Positions 15,788-23,953 of a stretch of 32,205 nt of DNA are shown piece after piece (the stretch's first letter is position 1; every line of letters starts with the position of its first letter). The notes beneath the pieces are model-generated. The model saw only the letters and a list, made by a program, of their open reading frames with translations, was not told where the DNA came from and did no database searches. The DNA comes from RBG-16-66-20 sp049651845 (GTDB lineage Bacteria > Pseudomonadota > Gammaproteobacteria > Burkholderiales > SG8-39), in assembly GCA_049651845.1 (NCBI GenBank), contig JBASCW010000149.1, positions 1-32,205 of the forward strand. The letters are read 5' to 3'. A program made the position numbers and the translations under genes.

Positions 15788-17608
15788 TCAGGCTGCCGCC
15801 CTGCTCTCGCGGCGGCGCTCGTGCTCCTTGAGGGAGCGTTTGCGCAGCCGGATGGACTTCGGCGTGATCTCGACGAGCTCGTCGTCGGCGATGAACTCGA
15901 CCGCGTACTCGAGCGTGAGGCTGATCGGCGGCACCAGGTCGATCGCCTCGTCCTTGCCCGAGGCGCGGATGTTGGTGAGTTGCTTGGTGCGGATCGGGTT
16001 GACCACGAGGTCGTTGTCGCGGCTGTGGATGCCCACGATCATGCCCTCGTACACGGGCTCGCCGGGGCTCACGAACATGCGGCCGCGCTCCTGCAGCTTC
16101 CAGATGGCGTAGGCGACGATGGCGCCGTCGTCCTGGGAGATCAGCACGCCGTTGCGTCGCTCGGCCACCTCGCCCTTGCTCTGCGGCGCGTACTCGTCGA
16201 ACACGTGGCTCATGATGCCGGTGCCGCGCGTGAGCGTCATGAACTCGCCCTGGAAGCCGATCAGGCCGCGCGCCGGAATGCGGTAGTCGAGGCGCACGCG
16301 CCCCTTGCCGTCTGGCTGCATGTCGAGCAGCTCGCCGCGCCGGCGGCCGAGTTCCTCCATCACCGCGCCCTGGTTGGCGTCCTCCACGTCCACCGTCAGC
16401 ACCTCGAAGGGCTCGCACTTCACGCTGCCGATCTCCTTGGTGATCACGCGCGGGCGCGAGACCGCGATCTCGTAGCCCTCGCGGCGCATGTTCTCCAGCA
16501 GGATCGTCAGGTGCAGCTCGCCGCGGCCGTGCACGATGAAGGTGTCGGTGTCGGCGGGGAACTCGACGCGCATCGCCACGTTCGACTTCACCTCGCGCTC
16601 CAGGCGCTCGCGGATCTGCCGGCTGGTGACGTACTTGCCCTCGCGGCCCGCGAGCGGCGAGGCGTTGACGAGGAAGTTCATCGTCAGCGTCGGCTCGTCC
16701 ACCTTGAGCATGGGCAGCGCGTCGGGCCGGTCGGGCGGGCACAGCGTGCTGCCGATGCCGATCTCCTCGATGCCGTTGACGAGCACGATGTCGCCCGCCT
16801 GCGCCTCCTCGACCTGGACGCGCTGCAGGCCCTCGAACATGAGGACCTGATTGATCTTCGCCTTCACGGGGTTCGAGTCCGGGCCATTCAGCACCACCAC
16901 CTCCTGCGCCGGCTTGATGCGCCCGCGGTGGATGCGGCCGATGCCGATCTTGCCGACGTAGCTGGAGTAGTCGAGCGAGCAGATCTGCAGCTGCAGCGGC
17001 GCGTCCGGGTCCTCATCGCGCATCGGCACGTGCTCGAGGATGGCGTGGAAGAGCGGCTTGAGATCCCGCTCTTTCTCGTTCAGGTCATTCTTTGCCCAAC
17101 CCAGAAGGGCTGAGGCGTAAACCACGGGGAAGTCGAGCTGCTCTTCGGTGGCGCCCAGCTTGTCGAACAGGTCGAAGGTCTGGTTCACGACCCAGTCCGG
17201 GCGCGCGCCGGGGCGGTCCACCTTGTTCACCACCACGATCGGCTTCAATCCGAGCGCGAGCGCCTTGCGCGTCACGAACCGCGTTTGCGGCATCGGGCCT
17301 TCTACCGCGTCCACGAGCAGCAGGACCCCGTCCACCATCGACAGCACACGCTCCACCTCGCCGCCGAAATCGGCGTGGCCCGGCGTGTCGACGATGTTGA
17401 TGTGCGTGCCCTCGTAGCGCACCGCGCAGTTCTTGGCGAGGATGGTGATGCCGCGCTCGCGCTCCAGGTCGTTCGAGTCCATCACGCGCTCCTGCACGTG
17501 CTCGTGAGCGGCAAAGGTGCCGCTCTGCTGCAGCAGCTTGTCGACCAGCGTGGTCTTCCCGTGGTCGACGTGGGCTATGATGGCGACGTTACGCAAAGCG
17601 CGCGGCAT
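15788..17608 (-). CDS. typA: Ribosome-associated GTPase TypA/BipA
   Basis: A translational GTPase related to EF-G that binds the ribosome and helps large-subunit assembly and stress adaptation. The 606-residue length is normal. The GTPase motifs are G1 AHVDHGKTTL (12-21), G3 DTPGHADFGGE (about 74-84) and G4 NKVDRPGARP (about 128-137). The conserved C-terminal domain includes RIPARGLIGFQGEFMTLTRGTGIMSH and ends in the basic tail RLRKRSLKEHERRR. The gene is divergent from the 17654 gene across only 45 bases. Confidence 0.98.
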   Translation of the reverse strand: MPRALRNVAIIAHVDHGKTTLVDKLLQQSGTFAAHEHVQERVMDSNDLERERGITILAKNCAVRYEGTHINIVDTPGHADFGGEVERVLSMVDGVLLLVDAVEGPMPQTRFVTRKALALGLKPIVVVNKVDRPGARPDWVVNQTFDLFDKLGATEEQLDFPVVYASALLGWAKNDLNEKERDLKPLFHAILEHVPMRDEDPDAPLQLQICSLDYSSYVGKIGIGRIHRGRIKPAQEVVVLNGPDSNPVKAKINQVLMFEGLQRVQVEEAQAGDIVLVNGIEEIGIGSTLCPPDRPDALPMLKVDEPTLTMNFLVNASPLAGREGKYVTSRQIRERLEREVKSNVAMRVEFPADTDTFIVHGRGELHLTILLENMRREGYEIAVSRPRVITKEIGSVKCEPFEVLTVDVEDANQGAVMEELGRRRGELLDMQPDGKGRVRLDYRIPARGLIGFQGEFMTLTRGTGIMSHVFDEYAPQSKGEVAERRNGVLISQDDGAIVAYAIWKLQERGRMFVSPGEPVYEGMIVGIHSRDNDLVVNPIRTKQLTNIRASGKDEAIDLVPPISLTLEYAVEFIADDELVEITPKSIRLRKRSLKEHERRRESRAAA

Positions 17609-17639
17609 GATCTTGATTCTTCTGGCAAAAAGACGCGGG

Positions 17640-17645
17640 ATTCTA
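17640..17645 (-). promoter_or_regulatory. Candidate -10 element of typA
   Basis: TAGAAT on the minus strand, 31 bases before the typA ATG, one mismatch from consensus. A -35 would fall inside the divergent 17654 gene and is not recognisable there. Confidence 0.4.
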
Positions 17646-17653
17646 CAGGATAT

Positions 17654-18484
17654 ATGCGCTTAAAGACACTTCTCGGCGACTATCCGGTAACGCAAGCCCT
17701 GAAGAGCGGCCAAGTCGCCTCGAGTATCGTCCAGCTCGATTTCGCCGATGTGAAGGTGCCGCACACGGCTTTCAAGCGCGTCGTGCGCGACCTGGAGTTC
17801 GACGTCGCCGAGATCGCCATCGTCACCTTCCTCATGGCGAAGTCCTTCGGCAAGCCCTACGTGCTGCTGCCCGCGGTGATGTTCGGCAGGTTTCAGCACC
17901 CGTATCTGGTTTCCGTTCAGAATCTTTCTCCCCGTGGCCTCGAAGGAAAACGAATCGCCATTCGATCAAATTCGGTAACAACCGTCGCTTGGCTACGAGG
18001 CATCCTCGCCGACGACCACGGCGTGGACCTGCAGAAGATCCGCTGGGTGACCTTCGAGGAAGCGCACGTCGCCGAGTACCGCGATCCGCCCGGCACCGAG
18101 CGCGCGCCCGCGGGCAAGACGCCGCTCGGCATGCTGCTCGCGGGCGAGGTGGACGCCGCGATCCTCTCCGACCCGGTGCCGCAGGATCCGCGCCTCAAGC
18201 CCGTGATTTCCGATCCGCAGGCGGCGATCGCTGACTGGCGCCGGCGCAAGGCGCCGCTGCAGATCAACCACATGGTCGCCATCCGGAAGGAACTGGCCGG
18301 CGACGTTTCAAAGGAGGTCTATCGGCTTCTTTCGGAAAGCAAGAAGCTGGCTGCGGAAAGCACCGAGAACAGCCCGTTCGGCATCGAGGAGAACCGCAAG
18401 AGCCTCGAAGTCGCGATCGAGTACGTCCACCGCCAGGGGCTGATCACCAGGCGCCATACCGTGGACGAGCTGTTTCAGCCCTGA
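17654..18484 (+). CDS. 4,5-dihydroxyphthalate decarboxylase-like / periplasmic-binding-fold protein
   Basis: A 276-residue protein with a type 2 periplasmic-binding fold but no signal peptide. The N-terminus (LKTLLGDYPVTQALKSGQV), the FDVAEIAIVTFLMAK stretch (about 54-68) and FGRFQHPYLVSV (about 79-90) resemble the 4,5-dihydroxyphthalate decarboxylase (Pht5-like) family, which uses this fold as a cytoplasmic enzyme. The second lobe contains AGEVDAAILSDPVP. It is shorter than typical Pht5 (about 330). No aromatic-degradation genes flank it, so the substrate is open; a cytoplasmic binding protein is the alternative. It is followed after one base by the EF-hand kinase gene, suggesting they are expressed together. 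Its middle has a local run of AT-richer codons (about 17893-17990). Confidence 0.7.
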   Translation: MRLKTLLGDYPVTQALKSGQVASSIVQLDFADVKVPHTAFKRVVRDLEFDVAEIAIVTFLMAKSFGKPYVLLPAVMFGRFQHPYLVSVQNLSPRGLEGKRIAIRSNSVTTVAWLRGILADDHGVDLQKIRWVTFEEAHVAEYRDPPGTERAPAGKTPLGMLLAGEVDAAILSDPVPQDPRLKPVISDPQAAIADWRRRKAPLQINHMVAIRKELAGDVSKEVYRLLSESKKLAAESTENSPFGIEENRKSLEVAIEYVHRQGLITRRHTVDELFQP

Positions 18485-18485
18485 C

Positions 18486-19829
18486 ATGGCGGCGCCGCAT
18501 TTCCGCAACGCGCTGCCGATGCAGGCGAGGCTGCACGAGTACCGCATCGAGCAGGTGCTCGGCGCGGGCGGCTTCGGCATCACCTACCGCGCGCGCGACA
18601 CCAACCTCGACAAGGATGTCGCCATCAAGGAGTACCTGCCGGGCGAGCTGGCGATGCGCGCGCCCGACGGCAACGTGGTGCCGCAGGCGACCCAGCACGA
18701 GGCCGGCTACCAGTGGGGCCTCGAGCGCTTCCTGCAGGAGGCGCGCACGCTCGGCAGGTTCAGCCACCCGAACATCGTGCGCGTGCTGCGCTACTTCGAG
18801 GCCAACGCCACTGCCTACGTGGTGATGGACTACGAGAGCGGCGACCCGCTCAAGACCGTGCTGCAGCTCGACCCGCAGCCGCCCGAGGCGAAGCTCAAGG
18901 GCTGGCTCGCGCCGCTGCTCGAGGGCCTCGCCGCGGTGCACGCCACGGGCTTCCTGCACCGCGACATCAAGCCCGACAACATCTTCATCCGCGCCGACGG
19001 CAAGCCGGTGCTGATCGACTTCGGCGCCGCGCGCCAGGCGCTCGGCGGCGAGACCAAGAGCCTCACCTCGATCCTCACGCCCGGCTACGCGCCGCTCGAG
19101 CAGTACTCGGGCGAAGGCAAGCAGGGTCCCTGGACCGACCTCTACGCCATGGGCGGCGTGCTCTTCCGCGCAGTCACCGACAAGAATCCGCCGGACGCGG
19201 TCTCCCGCATCCGCGGCGATTCGCTCGGCACGGGGCTCGCCTGCGCGCGCGGCAAGTACAGCGAGCCGTTCCTCAAGGCGATCGAGTGGGCACTGCGGCT
19301 GGACGAGAAGCAGCGCCCGCAGAGCGTCGCGCAGTGGCAGGAGGTCGTGCTCGCCGAGCGGCGCGCGAGCACGCAGGCGCTGCCCGCCACCGAGCGGCGC
19401 GTGGCGCGCCCCGAGCGTGCCGCGCCCGCCGCGCAGCCGGAGGCGCCCCGCCGCAAGCGGCGCTGGCCGTACATTGTGGGCATAGTGATCCTCGCAATGC
19501 TCGCCGCCGACGTCTGGCGCAAGAACCGCGCGAACCGGCAGGAACTGCAGCAGCTCCAGCAGCAAATGCAGCAGCAGAAGGCGCAGCCGCAGGCGGCGGG
19601 CGCCGAGGACAAGCTGCAGCGCTTCAAGCAGGAGGTCGAGCGCGAGTTCCGCGCCGCCGACACCAACGGCGACGGCTTCCTCAGCCGCGAGGAGACGTCC
19701 ACCAAGTTCCCGTTCCTGGCCAAGGAGTTTGCGCGCGTGGACGCGAACGGCGACGGGCGCCTCACGCTGCAGGAGCTCGCGCTTGCCAAGCGCGCGCAGC
19801 TCGAGCGCCGCCTGAACAAGCAGAACTGA
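18486..19829 (+). CDS. Membrane Ser/Thr protein kinase with two C-terminal EF-hands
   Basis: A 447-residue protein. The kinase domain (about 18-290) is complete: glycine loop GAGGFG at 26-31, K48 in VAIKEYLP, HRD at 158-160, DFG at 178-180, and the TPGYAPLEQY activation segment (198-207) typical of one bacterial kinase branch. Basic residues PRRKRRW precede a single membrane helix (327-343), so the kinase should be cytoplasmic and the rest periplasmic. After a Gln-rich coiled coil (350-370) come two canonical EF-hand loops: D392-N394-D396-F398-S400-E403 and D419-N421-D423-R425-T427-E430. Calcium sensing by the outer part is inferred. It starts one base after the 17654 gene stop, without a clear ribosome binding site. 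Confidence 0.9.
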   Translation: MAAPHFRNALPMQARLHEYRIEQVLGAGGFGITYRARDTNLDKDVAIKEYLPGELAMRAPDGNVVPQATQHEAGYQWGLERFLQEARTLGRFSHPNIVRVLRYFEANATAYVVMDYESGDPLKTVLQLDPQPPEAKLKGWLAPLLEGLAAVHATGFLHRDIKPDNIFIRADGKPVLIDFGAARQALGGETKSLTSILTPGYAPLEQYSGEGKQGPWTDLYAMGGVLFRAVTDKNPPDAVSRIRGDSLGTGLACARGKYSEPFLKAIEWALRLDEKQRPQSVAQWQEVVLAERRASTQALPATERRVARPERAAPAAQPEAPRRKRRWPYIVGIVILAMLAADVWRKNRANRQELQQLQQQMQQQKAQPQAAGAEDKLQRFKQEVEREFRAADTNGDGFLSREETSTKFPFLAKEFARVDANGDGRLTLQELALAKRAQLERRLNKQN

Positions 19830-19863
19830 TCGGGCCGCCGGCGGTCCGTCCGATGGGACGCGC

Positions 19864-19904
19864 TTGACGTGCGTCAACGAGCCGCGCGCGGAAGTCCCTA
19901 TGCT
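19864..19904 (+). promoter_or_regulatory. FNR-like box and -10 element for the DUF883 gene
   Basis: TTGACGTGCGTCAA (19864-19877) is a symmetric FNR/Anr-like palindrome with one change in each half-site. TATGCT (19899-19904) follows after 21 bases, which puts the box centre near -40.5. This is the same geometry as the narK1 promoter in this window and implies oxygen-dependent control. Confidence 0.6.
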
Positions 19905-19938
19905 GGCGCGGAAGGCCCACCCTCAACCGGAGCAAGCC

Positions 19939-20241
19939 ATGGAAGCCGTCAGCACCCAGAAACTCAAGCAGGACCTGCAGACCGTCGTATTCGACGCCGA
20001 GGAGCTGCTCAAGGCCACCGCCAGCCAGACCGGCGAGCGCGTCGAGAAAGTGCGCGCGCAGGCCGAGCAATCGCTGCGCAAGGCGCGCGTGCGCCTCGCG
20101 GAATCCGGCGAGGCGATCGCGCAGAACGTGCGCGCCACGGCCCTCAGCGTGGACGACCTGGCGCACCAGCAGCCGTGGGCGGCCGTGGGCATCGCCGCGG
20201 GCGTCGGCCTGCTGGTCGGCCTGCTGATCAGCCGCCGCTAG
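19939..20241 (+). CDS. DUF883 / ElaB-YqjD-type membrane-anchored protein
   Basis: A 100-residue protein: an amphipathic, charged helix of about 75 residues (KLKQDLQTVVFDAEELLKAT through VRLAESGEAIAQNV), then HQQPWAAVGIAAGVGLLVGLLI as one C-terminal membrane helix (80-98), ending in RR. This is the layout of the DUF883/ElaB/YqjD family, tail-anchored proteins that in E. coli associate with ribosomes in stationary phase. I chose the ATG at 19939 because GGAG lies seven bases upstream and the family starts here. The upstream FNR-like promoter suggests induction under low oxygen. It is convergent with the CoA-transferase gene, ten bases apart. Confidence 0.88.
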   Translation: MEAVSTQKLKQDLQTVVFDAEELLKATASQTGERVEKVRAQAEQSLRKARVRLAESGEAIAQNVRATALSVDDLAHQQPWAAVGIAAGVGLLVGLLISRR

Positions 20242-20251
20242 CGCAGCGCGC

Positions 20252-21496
20252 CTATTGCGGCCCGGGAATCGGCGCCGTGGTTACGGCGTGGTCCGCGACC
20301 ACGCGGCGTTGCTTGAGCGACCGGATCTGCTGCTCGCCCAGCCCCAGCTCGGCGAGGATGGCCGCGCTGTGCTCGCCCAGGCGCGGCGCCGGCGTGCGCG
20401 CCGCCTTGGGCTGGCCTTCGATCTGCATCGGCGTATCCACGGTGCGCACGAGTCCGAGCTCCGGGTCGTCCAGCTCCACGAACACGCCGTTGGCCGCCAT
20501 CTGCCGGTCTGCGACCACGTCGTCGAGCGTGGCGACCACCGAATAGGGCACGTCGGCCTCCTCGAGCGCGCGCGCCCAGTACGCCATCGGCTGGCTGGCG
20601 AAGATGTCGTCGCAGAGCCGGATCAGCTCGCCCATGCGCCCGTCCTTGAGGCGCTCTTCGAGCGTCGCGTAGCGCGGATCGGTGGCGAGCCCGGGCCGGC
20701 CGATGGCGCGGCAGACCTTCGGCCAGTCGCGCCGTGTGTCGACGACCGCCATCTTGAACAGGCGCCGGTCGCCCGCGCGGTAATAGACCGAGGTGAAGCT
20801 GCGCGCCCGCTCGCGCGGCCGGCGCTCGAGGAACTGCGCCCCGAGCAGCTTCGCCTGGATCATCACCGCGTTCGACCAGGCGCCGCTCGCCAGCAGCGAG
20901 CAGGACACGCGCGTGCCCTTGCCGCTGCGCTCGCGCGCGAGCAGCGCCATCAGCACCGCGGACAGCAGCGCCATCCCGGTCGGGTGGTCGCCCGCGCCGT
21001 AGCCCGGCGCCCCCAGCCATCCCTCCAGCGGGAACAGGCTCGCCTCGATGCCCGAACGCGACCAGTAGCAGACCGAGTCGAAGCCCGGCTTGTCAATCTC
21101 CTCGCCCGCGTCGCCGAAGCCGGTGCCGTGCGCATAGACCAGCCGCGGGTTGATCGCCTGCAGCTCGGGCCAGGTGAGGCCGAGGCCCGCGAGCGACTTC
21201 GGGCGGTGATTGGTGAGGAACACGTCGGCGCGCTCGACCAGGCGGCGCAGGATGGCGCGCGCCTCGGGCGCCTTCAGGTCGATCGCCAGGCTGCGCTTGC
21301 CGCGGTTGTCGGGCAGGAAGCAGTACTCGTAGTCGTGCAGCGGCATGCCCGGGATCTGGTGGCCGCGCCGGTTCAGGTCGCCCTCGACCGGCTCGAGCTT
21401 GATCACCTCGGCGCCGTAGTCGGCGAGCGCCGCGCCGACCGACGGCACCATGATCATCGACGCCGCCTCCACCACGCGGATGCCCTGCAGCAGCAT
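20252..21496 (-). CDS. Family III CoA-transferase (CaiB/BaiF type)
   Basis: Transfers CoA between carboxylic acids. The 414-residue protein begins MLLQGIRVVEAASMIMVPSVGAALADYGAEVIKLEP, typical of the family; this start at 21496 is preferred over an upstream extension that would enter the cyclase gene. The catalytic Asp is D170 in GAGDHPTGMALLSAVLMAL, near Asp169 of formyl-CoA transferase. PDNRGKRSLAIDLK (about 62-75) and TNHRPKSLAGLGL (95-107) are also typical. The substrate cannot be told from sequence. It is the last gene of the minus-strand cluster, four bases after the cyclase stop. Confidence 0.92.
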   Translation of the reverse strand: MLLQGIRVVEAASMIMVPSVGAALADYGAEVIKLEPVEGDLNRRGHQIPGMPLHDYEYCFLPDNRGKRSLAIDLKAPEARAILRRLVERADVFLTNHRPKSLAGLGLTWPELQAINPRLVYAHGTGFGDAGEEIDKPGFDSVCYWSRSGIEASLFPLEGWLGAPGYGAGDHPTGMALLSAVLMALLARERSGKGTRVSCSLLASGAWSNAVMIQAKLLGAQFLERRPRERARSFTSVYYRAGDRRLFKMAVVDTRRDWPKVCRAIGRPGLATDPRYATLEERLKDGRMGELIRLCDDIFASQPMAYWARALEEADVPYSVVATLDDVVADRQMAANGVFVELDDPELGLVRTVDTPMQIEGQPKAARTPAPRLGEHSAAILAELGLGEQQIRSLKQRRVVADHAVTTAPIPGPQ

Positions 21497-21500
21497 GCGG

Positions 21501-22820
21501 CTACGCGGCCGCGACGACGTAGCTCTGCTCGGGCTTGGCAAAGCCCTTGAGCCGCAGCGCCTCGCCCGTGCGCAGCTCGCGCGCCAGCGCCGAGGTCTCC
21601 ACCAGCTTGCGCGTGCGCTCGGCGACCAGCACCTCGCCGTGCGCGGCCTCGGAGCACAGCCGCGAGGCGAGGTTCACCGCCGCGCCCACGGCCGTGTATT
21701 CCAGGCGCGAGGCGCCGCCGATCACGCCCACGGTGACCTGCCCGCTCGCCACGCCCACGCCGATGCCGAGGTGCAGGCTGTCGTCCGACCAGCGCTCGGT
21801 CACCTCCATGCCGGCCACGCGCACGCGCTTGGCGAGCTCGAGCGCGCGCGCCGCGTGGTCCTCGAACGGGATCGGCGCGCCGACCAGGATCAGCACGCCG
21901 TCACCGGCCTGGTCCTTGATCGTGCCGCCGGCGGCGGCGGTGGCCGCGCCGACCGCGTCGTAGTACTCGCGCAGGATCTTGATCACGCGCTCCGGCGGCG
22001 CGGCCAGCGAGAACGCCGTGAAGCCGCGCAGGTCGCAGCACACGACCGACAGCTCGAGCGTCTGCTCGTCGGTCGCGCTCTTCAGGCCGCGGCGCGCGAC
22101 CAGCTGCGCCACCGCCGGCGACAGGAAGCGCGACATGAACTGCGCGCGCTGGCCCTGCACCACGTGGTACTGCACCGCGCCGACCAGGAAGATCAGCAGG
22201 CCGACCGCGGTGGACACCGGCGCGAGCGTGTTCGGCAGCACCACGCCCGAGGCCATGAACGGCGCGGCGAGCGCGAAGGCGATCAGGCGCGTCGCTTCGG
22301 CGCGGTCCGGCCGGCGATTCAGCGTGAGCAGGCCCGAGAACAGCGACAGCAGCAGACCGAGGGTGAGCGGCAGCGCGTACAGCCAGAACTCGGGCTCGGC
22401 GGCCATGAAGGCCTCGCGGAAGCCCGCGTTCTGGAAGCCCTCGAGGTGCATCCGCGGGAAGGCGGCGGCGGCGAGGAAATAGAACAGCGCGAGCGCCTGC
22501 GCGACGCGCAGCAGCTTGTCCGGTCCCGCGGTCTTCAGGCGCCCCGCGGGCACGGTGCGGCGCACGCGCAGGATCCACTCGTAGGCGAAGAAGAACGCGA
22601 GCGCCGTGGGCAGCGCGAACACGCCGTCCCACCACTCGACGATGCCGGCGTAGTGGCGCGGGTGGGCGATCTGCGAGCCGACGCCGATCGAGGCGCCGAT
22701 CGAAACCAGGAACAGCGCCAGCGCGCGGCTGGTGGGCGAGCTGCGGTCGGCGATCACGAAGGCGAGCGCCATGCCCATCGCCAGCAGCGAGGTGATGATG
22801 TGGGGAGTCGTGTCGATCAT
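21501..22820 (-). CDS. Membrane class III adenylate/guanylate cyclase
   Basis: A 439-residue protein. The N-terminal half has about six or seven hydrophobic segments (8-25, 34-52, 66-84, 105-120, 146-166, 180-196, 202-217). The C-terminal cyclase domain (about 252-435) has both metal-binding aspartates, D263 (CCDLRGFT) and D307 (KDQAGDG), K302 as the usual adenine-contacting Lys, and the transition-state N383 and R387 (GAAVNLASR). The usual Asp of the GDxVN motif is Ala (A381), a small departure. It most likely makes cAMP. The ATG directly follows one arm of a REP-like repeat, and no ribosome binding site is visible. Confidence 0.88.
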   Translation of the reverse strand: MIDTTPHIITSLLAMGMALAFVIADRSSPTSRALALFLVSIGASIGVGSQIAHPRHYAGIVEWWDGVFALPTALAFFFAYEWILRVRRTVPAGRLKTAGPDKLLRVAQALALFYFLAAAAFPRMHLEGFQNAGFREAFMAAEPEFWLYALPLTLGLLLSLFSGLLTLNRRPDRAEATRLIAFALAAPFMASGVVLPNTLAPVSTAVGLLIFLVGAVQYHVVQGQRAQFMSRFLSPAVAQLVARRGLKSATDEQTLELSVVCCDLRGFTAFSLAAPPERVIKILREYYDAVGAATAAAGGTIKDQAGDGVLILVGAPIPFEDHAARALELAKRVRVAGMEVTERWSDDSLHLGIGVGVASGQVTVGVIGGASRLEYTAVGAAVNLASRLCSEAAHGEVLVAERTRKLVETSALARELRTGEALRLKGFAKPEQSYVVAAA

Positions 22821-22824
22821 GCGA

Positions 22825-22905
22825 AAAAGGGGGTCAGAGCAACATTTCCCCTAGGAACCGGGCGTCTCGGCGGCCTCTGCGGAAATGTTGCTCTGACCCC
22901 CTTTT
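22825..22905. repeat. REP-like inverted repeat with 25-base perfect arms
   Basis: Two perfect 25-base arms at 22825-22849 and 22881-22905 (core GGGGGTCAGAGCAACATTTCC split as GGGGGTCAGAG and CAACATTTCC) surround a 31-base centre. The right arm encodes residues 349-357 of the diiron protein; the centre holds its stop codon; the left arm ends five bases before the cyclase ATG. The RNA would fold into a long hairpin. Similar dispersed palindromes occur in many proteobacteria, often linked to RAYT transposases; no RAYT gene is in this window. Confidence 0.85.
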
Positions 22906-23951
22906 CCTTCCTGCATCTTGCGGTCGAACTCTTGGGCCACCCTGGCGTCGTTGTCGAGCATTTCCTGCGCGTTGGTGCCGGCGTACTGGATGCCGCCGAG
23001 CTCGGTGTAGGCCTTCTGCACCTTCTCGCTCCACAGGCCGATGTCGCGCACGGTGGGCACGATGCGGCTGAACAGTCGCTTTCTGAAGCGAATCTGCCCT
23101 TCCGAGTCCTCCAGGGTTTTCAGGATTTCCCTGGAGTCGAGACCCAATCGTTCCCACATTTCCCGCGAGTTGAGGCGATCGCGCAGGTGGTACGAGCCCT
23201 CGATGACGAATTCTTCGCGTTCACGGCGTTCCGCTTCGGTGAGCTCGGGGTAGTAGTCGCGCAGCGCGAGGCGCCCGAAGGCGACATGGCGCGCCTCGTC
23301 CTGCATCACGTAGGCGTTCACCTGCTGGCAGAGGGCGTTCTTCGAGTAGTCGCGGATGCGCTGGAAGGCCACCAGCGCGAGGCCCTCGATCAGCACCTGC
23401 ATGCCGAGGTAGGTGAAGTCCCAGCGCGAGTCGCCCAGCGCCTGCTCGAGCAGCGTCTTGAGGGGCTTCGAGATCGGGTACGCGAACCGGAACTTCTCCG
23501 ACAGCAGCCGCCGGTACGCTTCGACGTGGCGCGCCTCGTCCATGACCTGCGTGGCGGCGTAGAACTTGGACTCGATGCGCGGCACGTCCTGCACGATGCG
23601 CGCGGCGCACACCAGCGCGCCCTGCTCGCCGTGCAGGAACTGCGACAGGTTGAACACCTGGCTGTGGTAGCGCAGCTCGGTGCGCTGCTGCGGCGAGAGC
23701 TTGTCCCAGATCTTCGTGCCGTAGAGCGGCACCACCTGGTCGTCCATCTGCATCGGGTCCTCGGGATCGACCGGCAGCGACCAGTCGATGCGCGCCTCGG
23801 CGTCCCATTGCTCCTGCTTGCCCTTGGCGTAGAGCCGCAGCAGGTCCTCCGAGCGCGCGTCGTAGTCCCAGGTGAACGCGACTTCCCCCGTGGCGGGGAA
23901 CTGCCACTGCGTCTGCTCGAGCGGGAGCGTGTACTGGAACGTCGCCGCCAT
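22851..23951 (-). CDS. Ferritin-like diiron protein
   Basis: A 366-residue four-helix-bundle diiron protein. All ligands expected of a carboxylate-bridged diiron site are present: E109 (LHGEQGAL), E139 and H142 (VMDEARH), E189 (VLIEGLAL), E219 and H222 (MQDEARH). Two DEARH motifs about 80 residues apart match the ribonucleotide-reductase-R2-like/ferritin-like oxygenase superfamily. It could be an oxygenase or oxidase; I cannot assign the substrate. It starts three bases after the GGDEF/EAL stop codon. Its last 18 residues lie in a REP-like repeat, so the original C-terminus has probably been replaced. The 23040-23170 part uses noticeably less GC-rich codons than the rest. Confidence 0.82.
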   Translation of the reverse strand: MAATFQYTLPLEQTQWQFPATGEVAFTWDYDARSEDLLRLYAKGKQEQWDAEARIDWSLPVDPEDPMQMDDQVVPLYGTKIWDKLSPQQRTELRYHSQVFNLSQFLHGEQGALVCAARIVQDVPRIESKFYAATQVMDEARHVEAYRRLLSEKFRFAYPISKPLKTLLEQALGDSRWDFTYLGMQVLIEGLALVAFQRIRDYSKNALCQQVNAYVMQDEARHVAFGRLALRDYYPELTEAERREREEFVIEGSYHLRDRLNSREMWERLGLDSREILKTLEDSEGQIRFRKRLFSRIVPTVRDIGLWSEKVQKAYTELGGIQYAGTNAQEMLDNDARVAQEFDRKMQEGKGGQSNISAEAAETPGS

Positions 23952-23953
23952 GC

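Noticed and set aside
19864..19904. TTGACG and TATGCT as an ordinary sigma-70 promoter
   Set aside because: The spacer would be 29 bases; the palindromic TTGACGTGCGTCAA explains the first element better.
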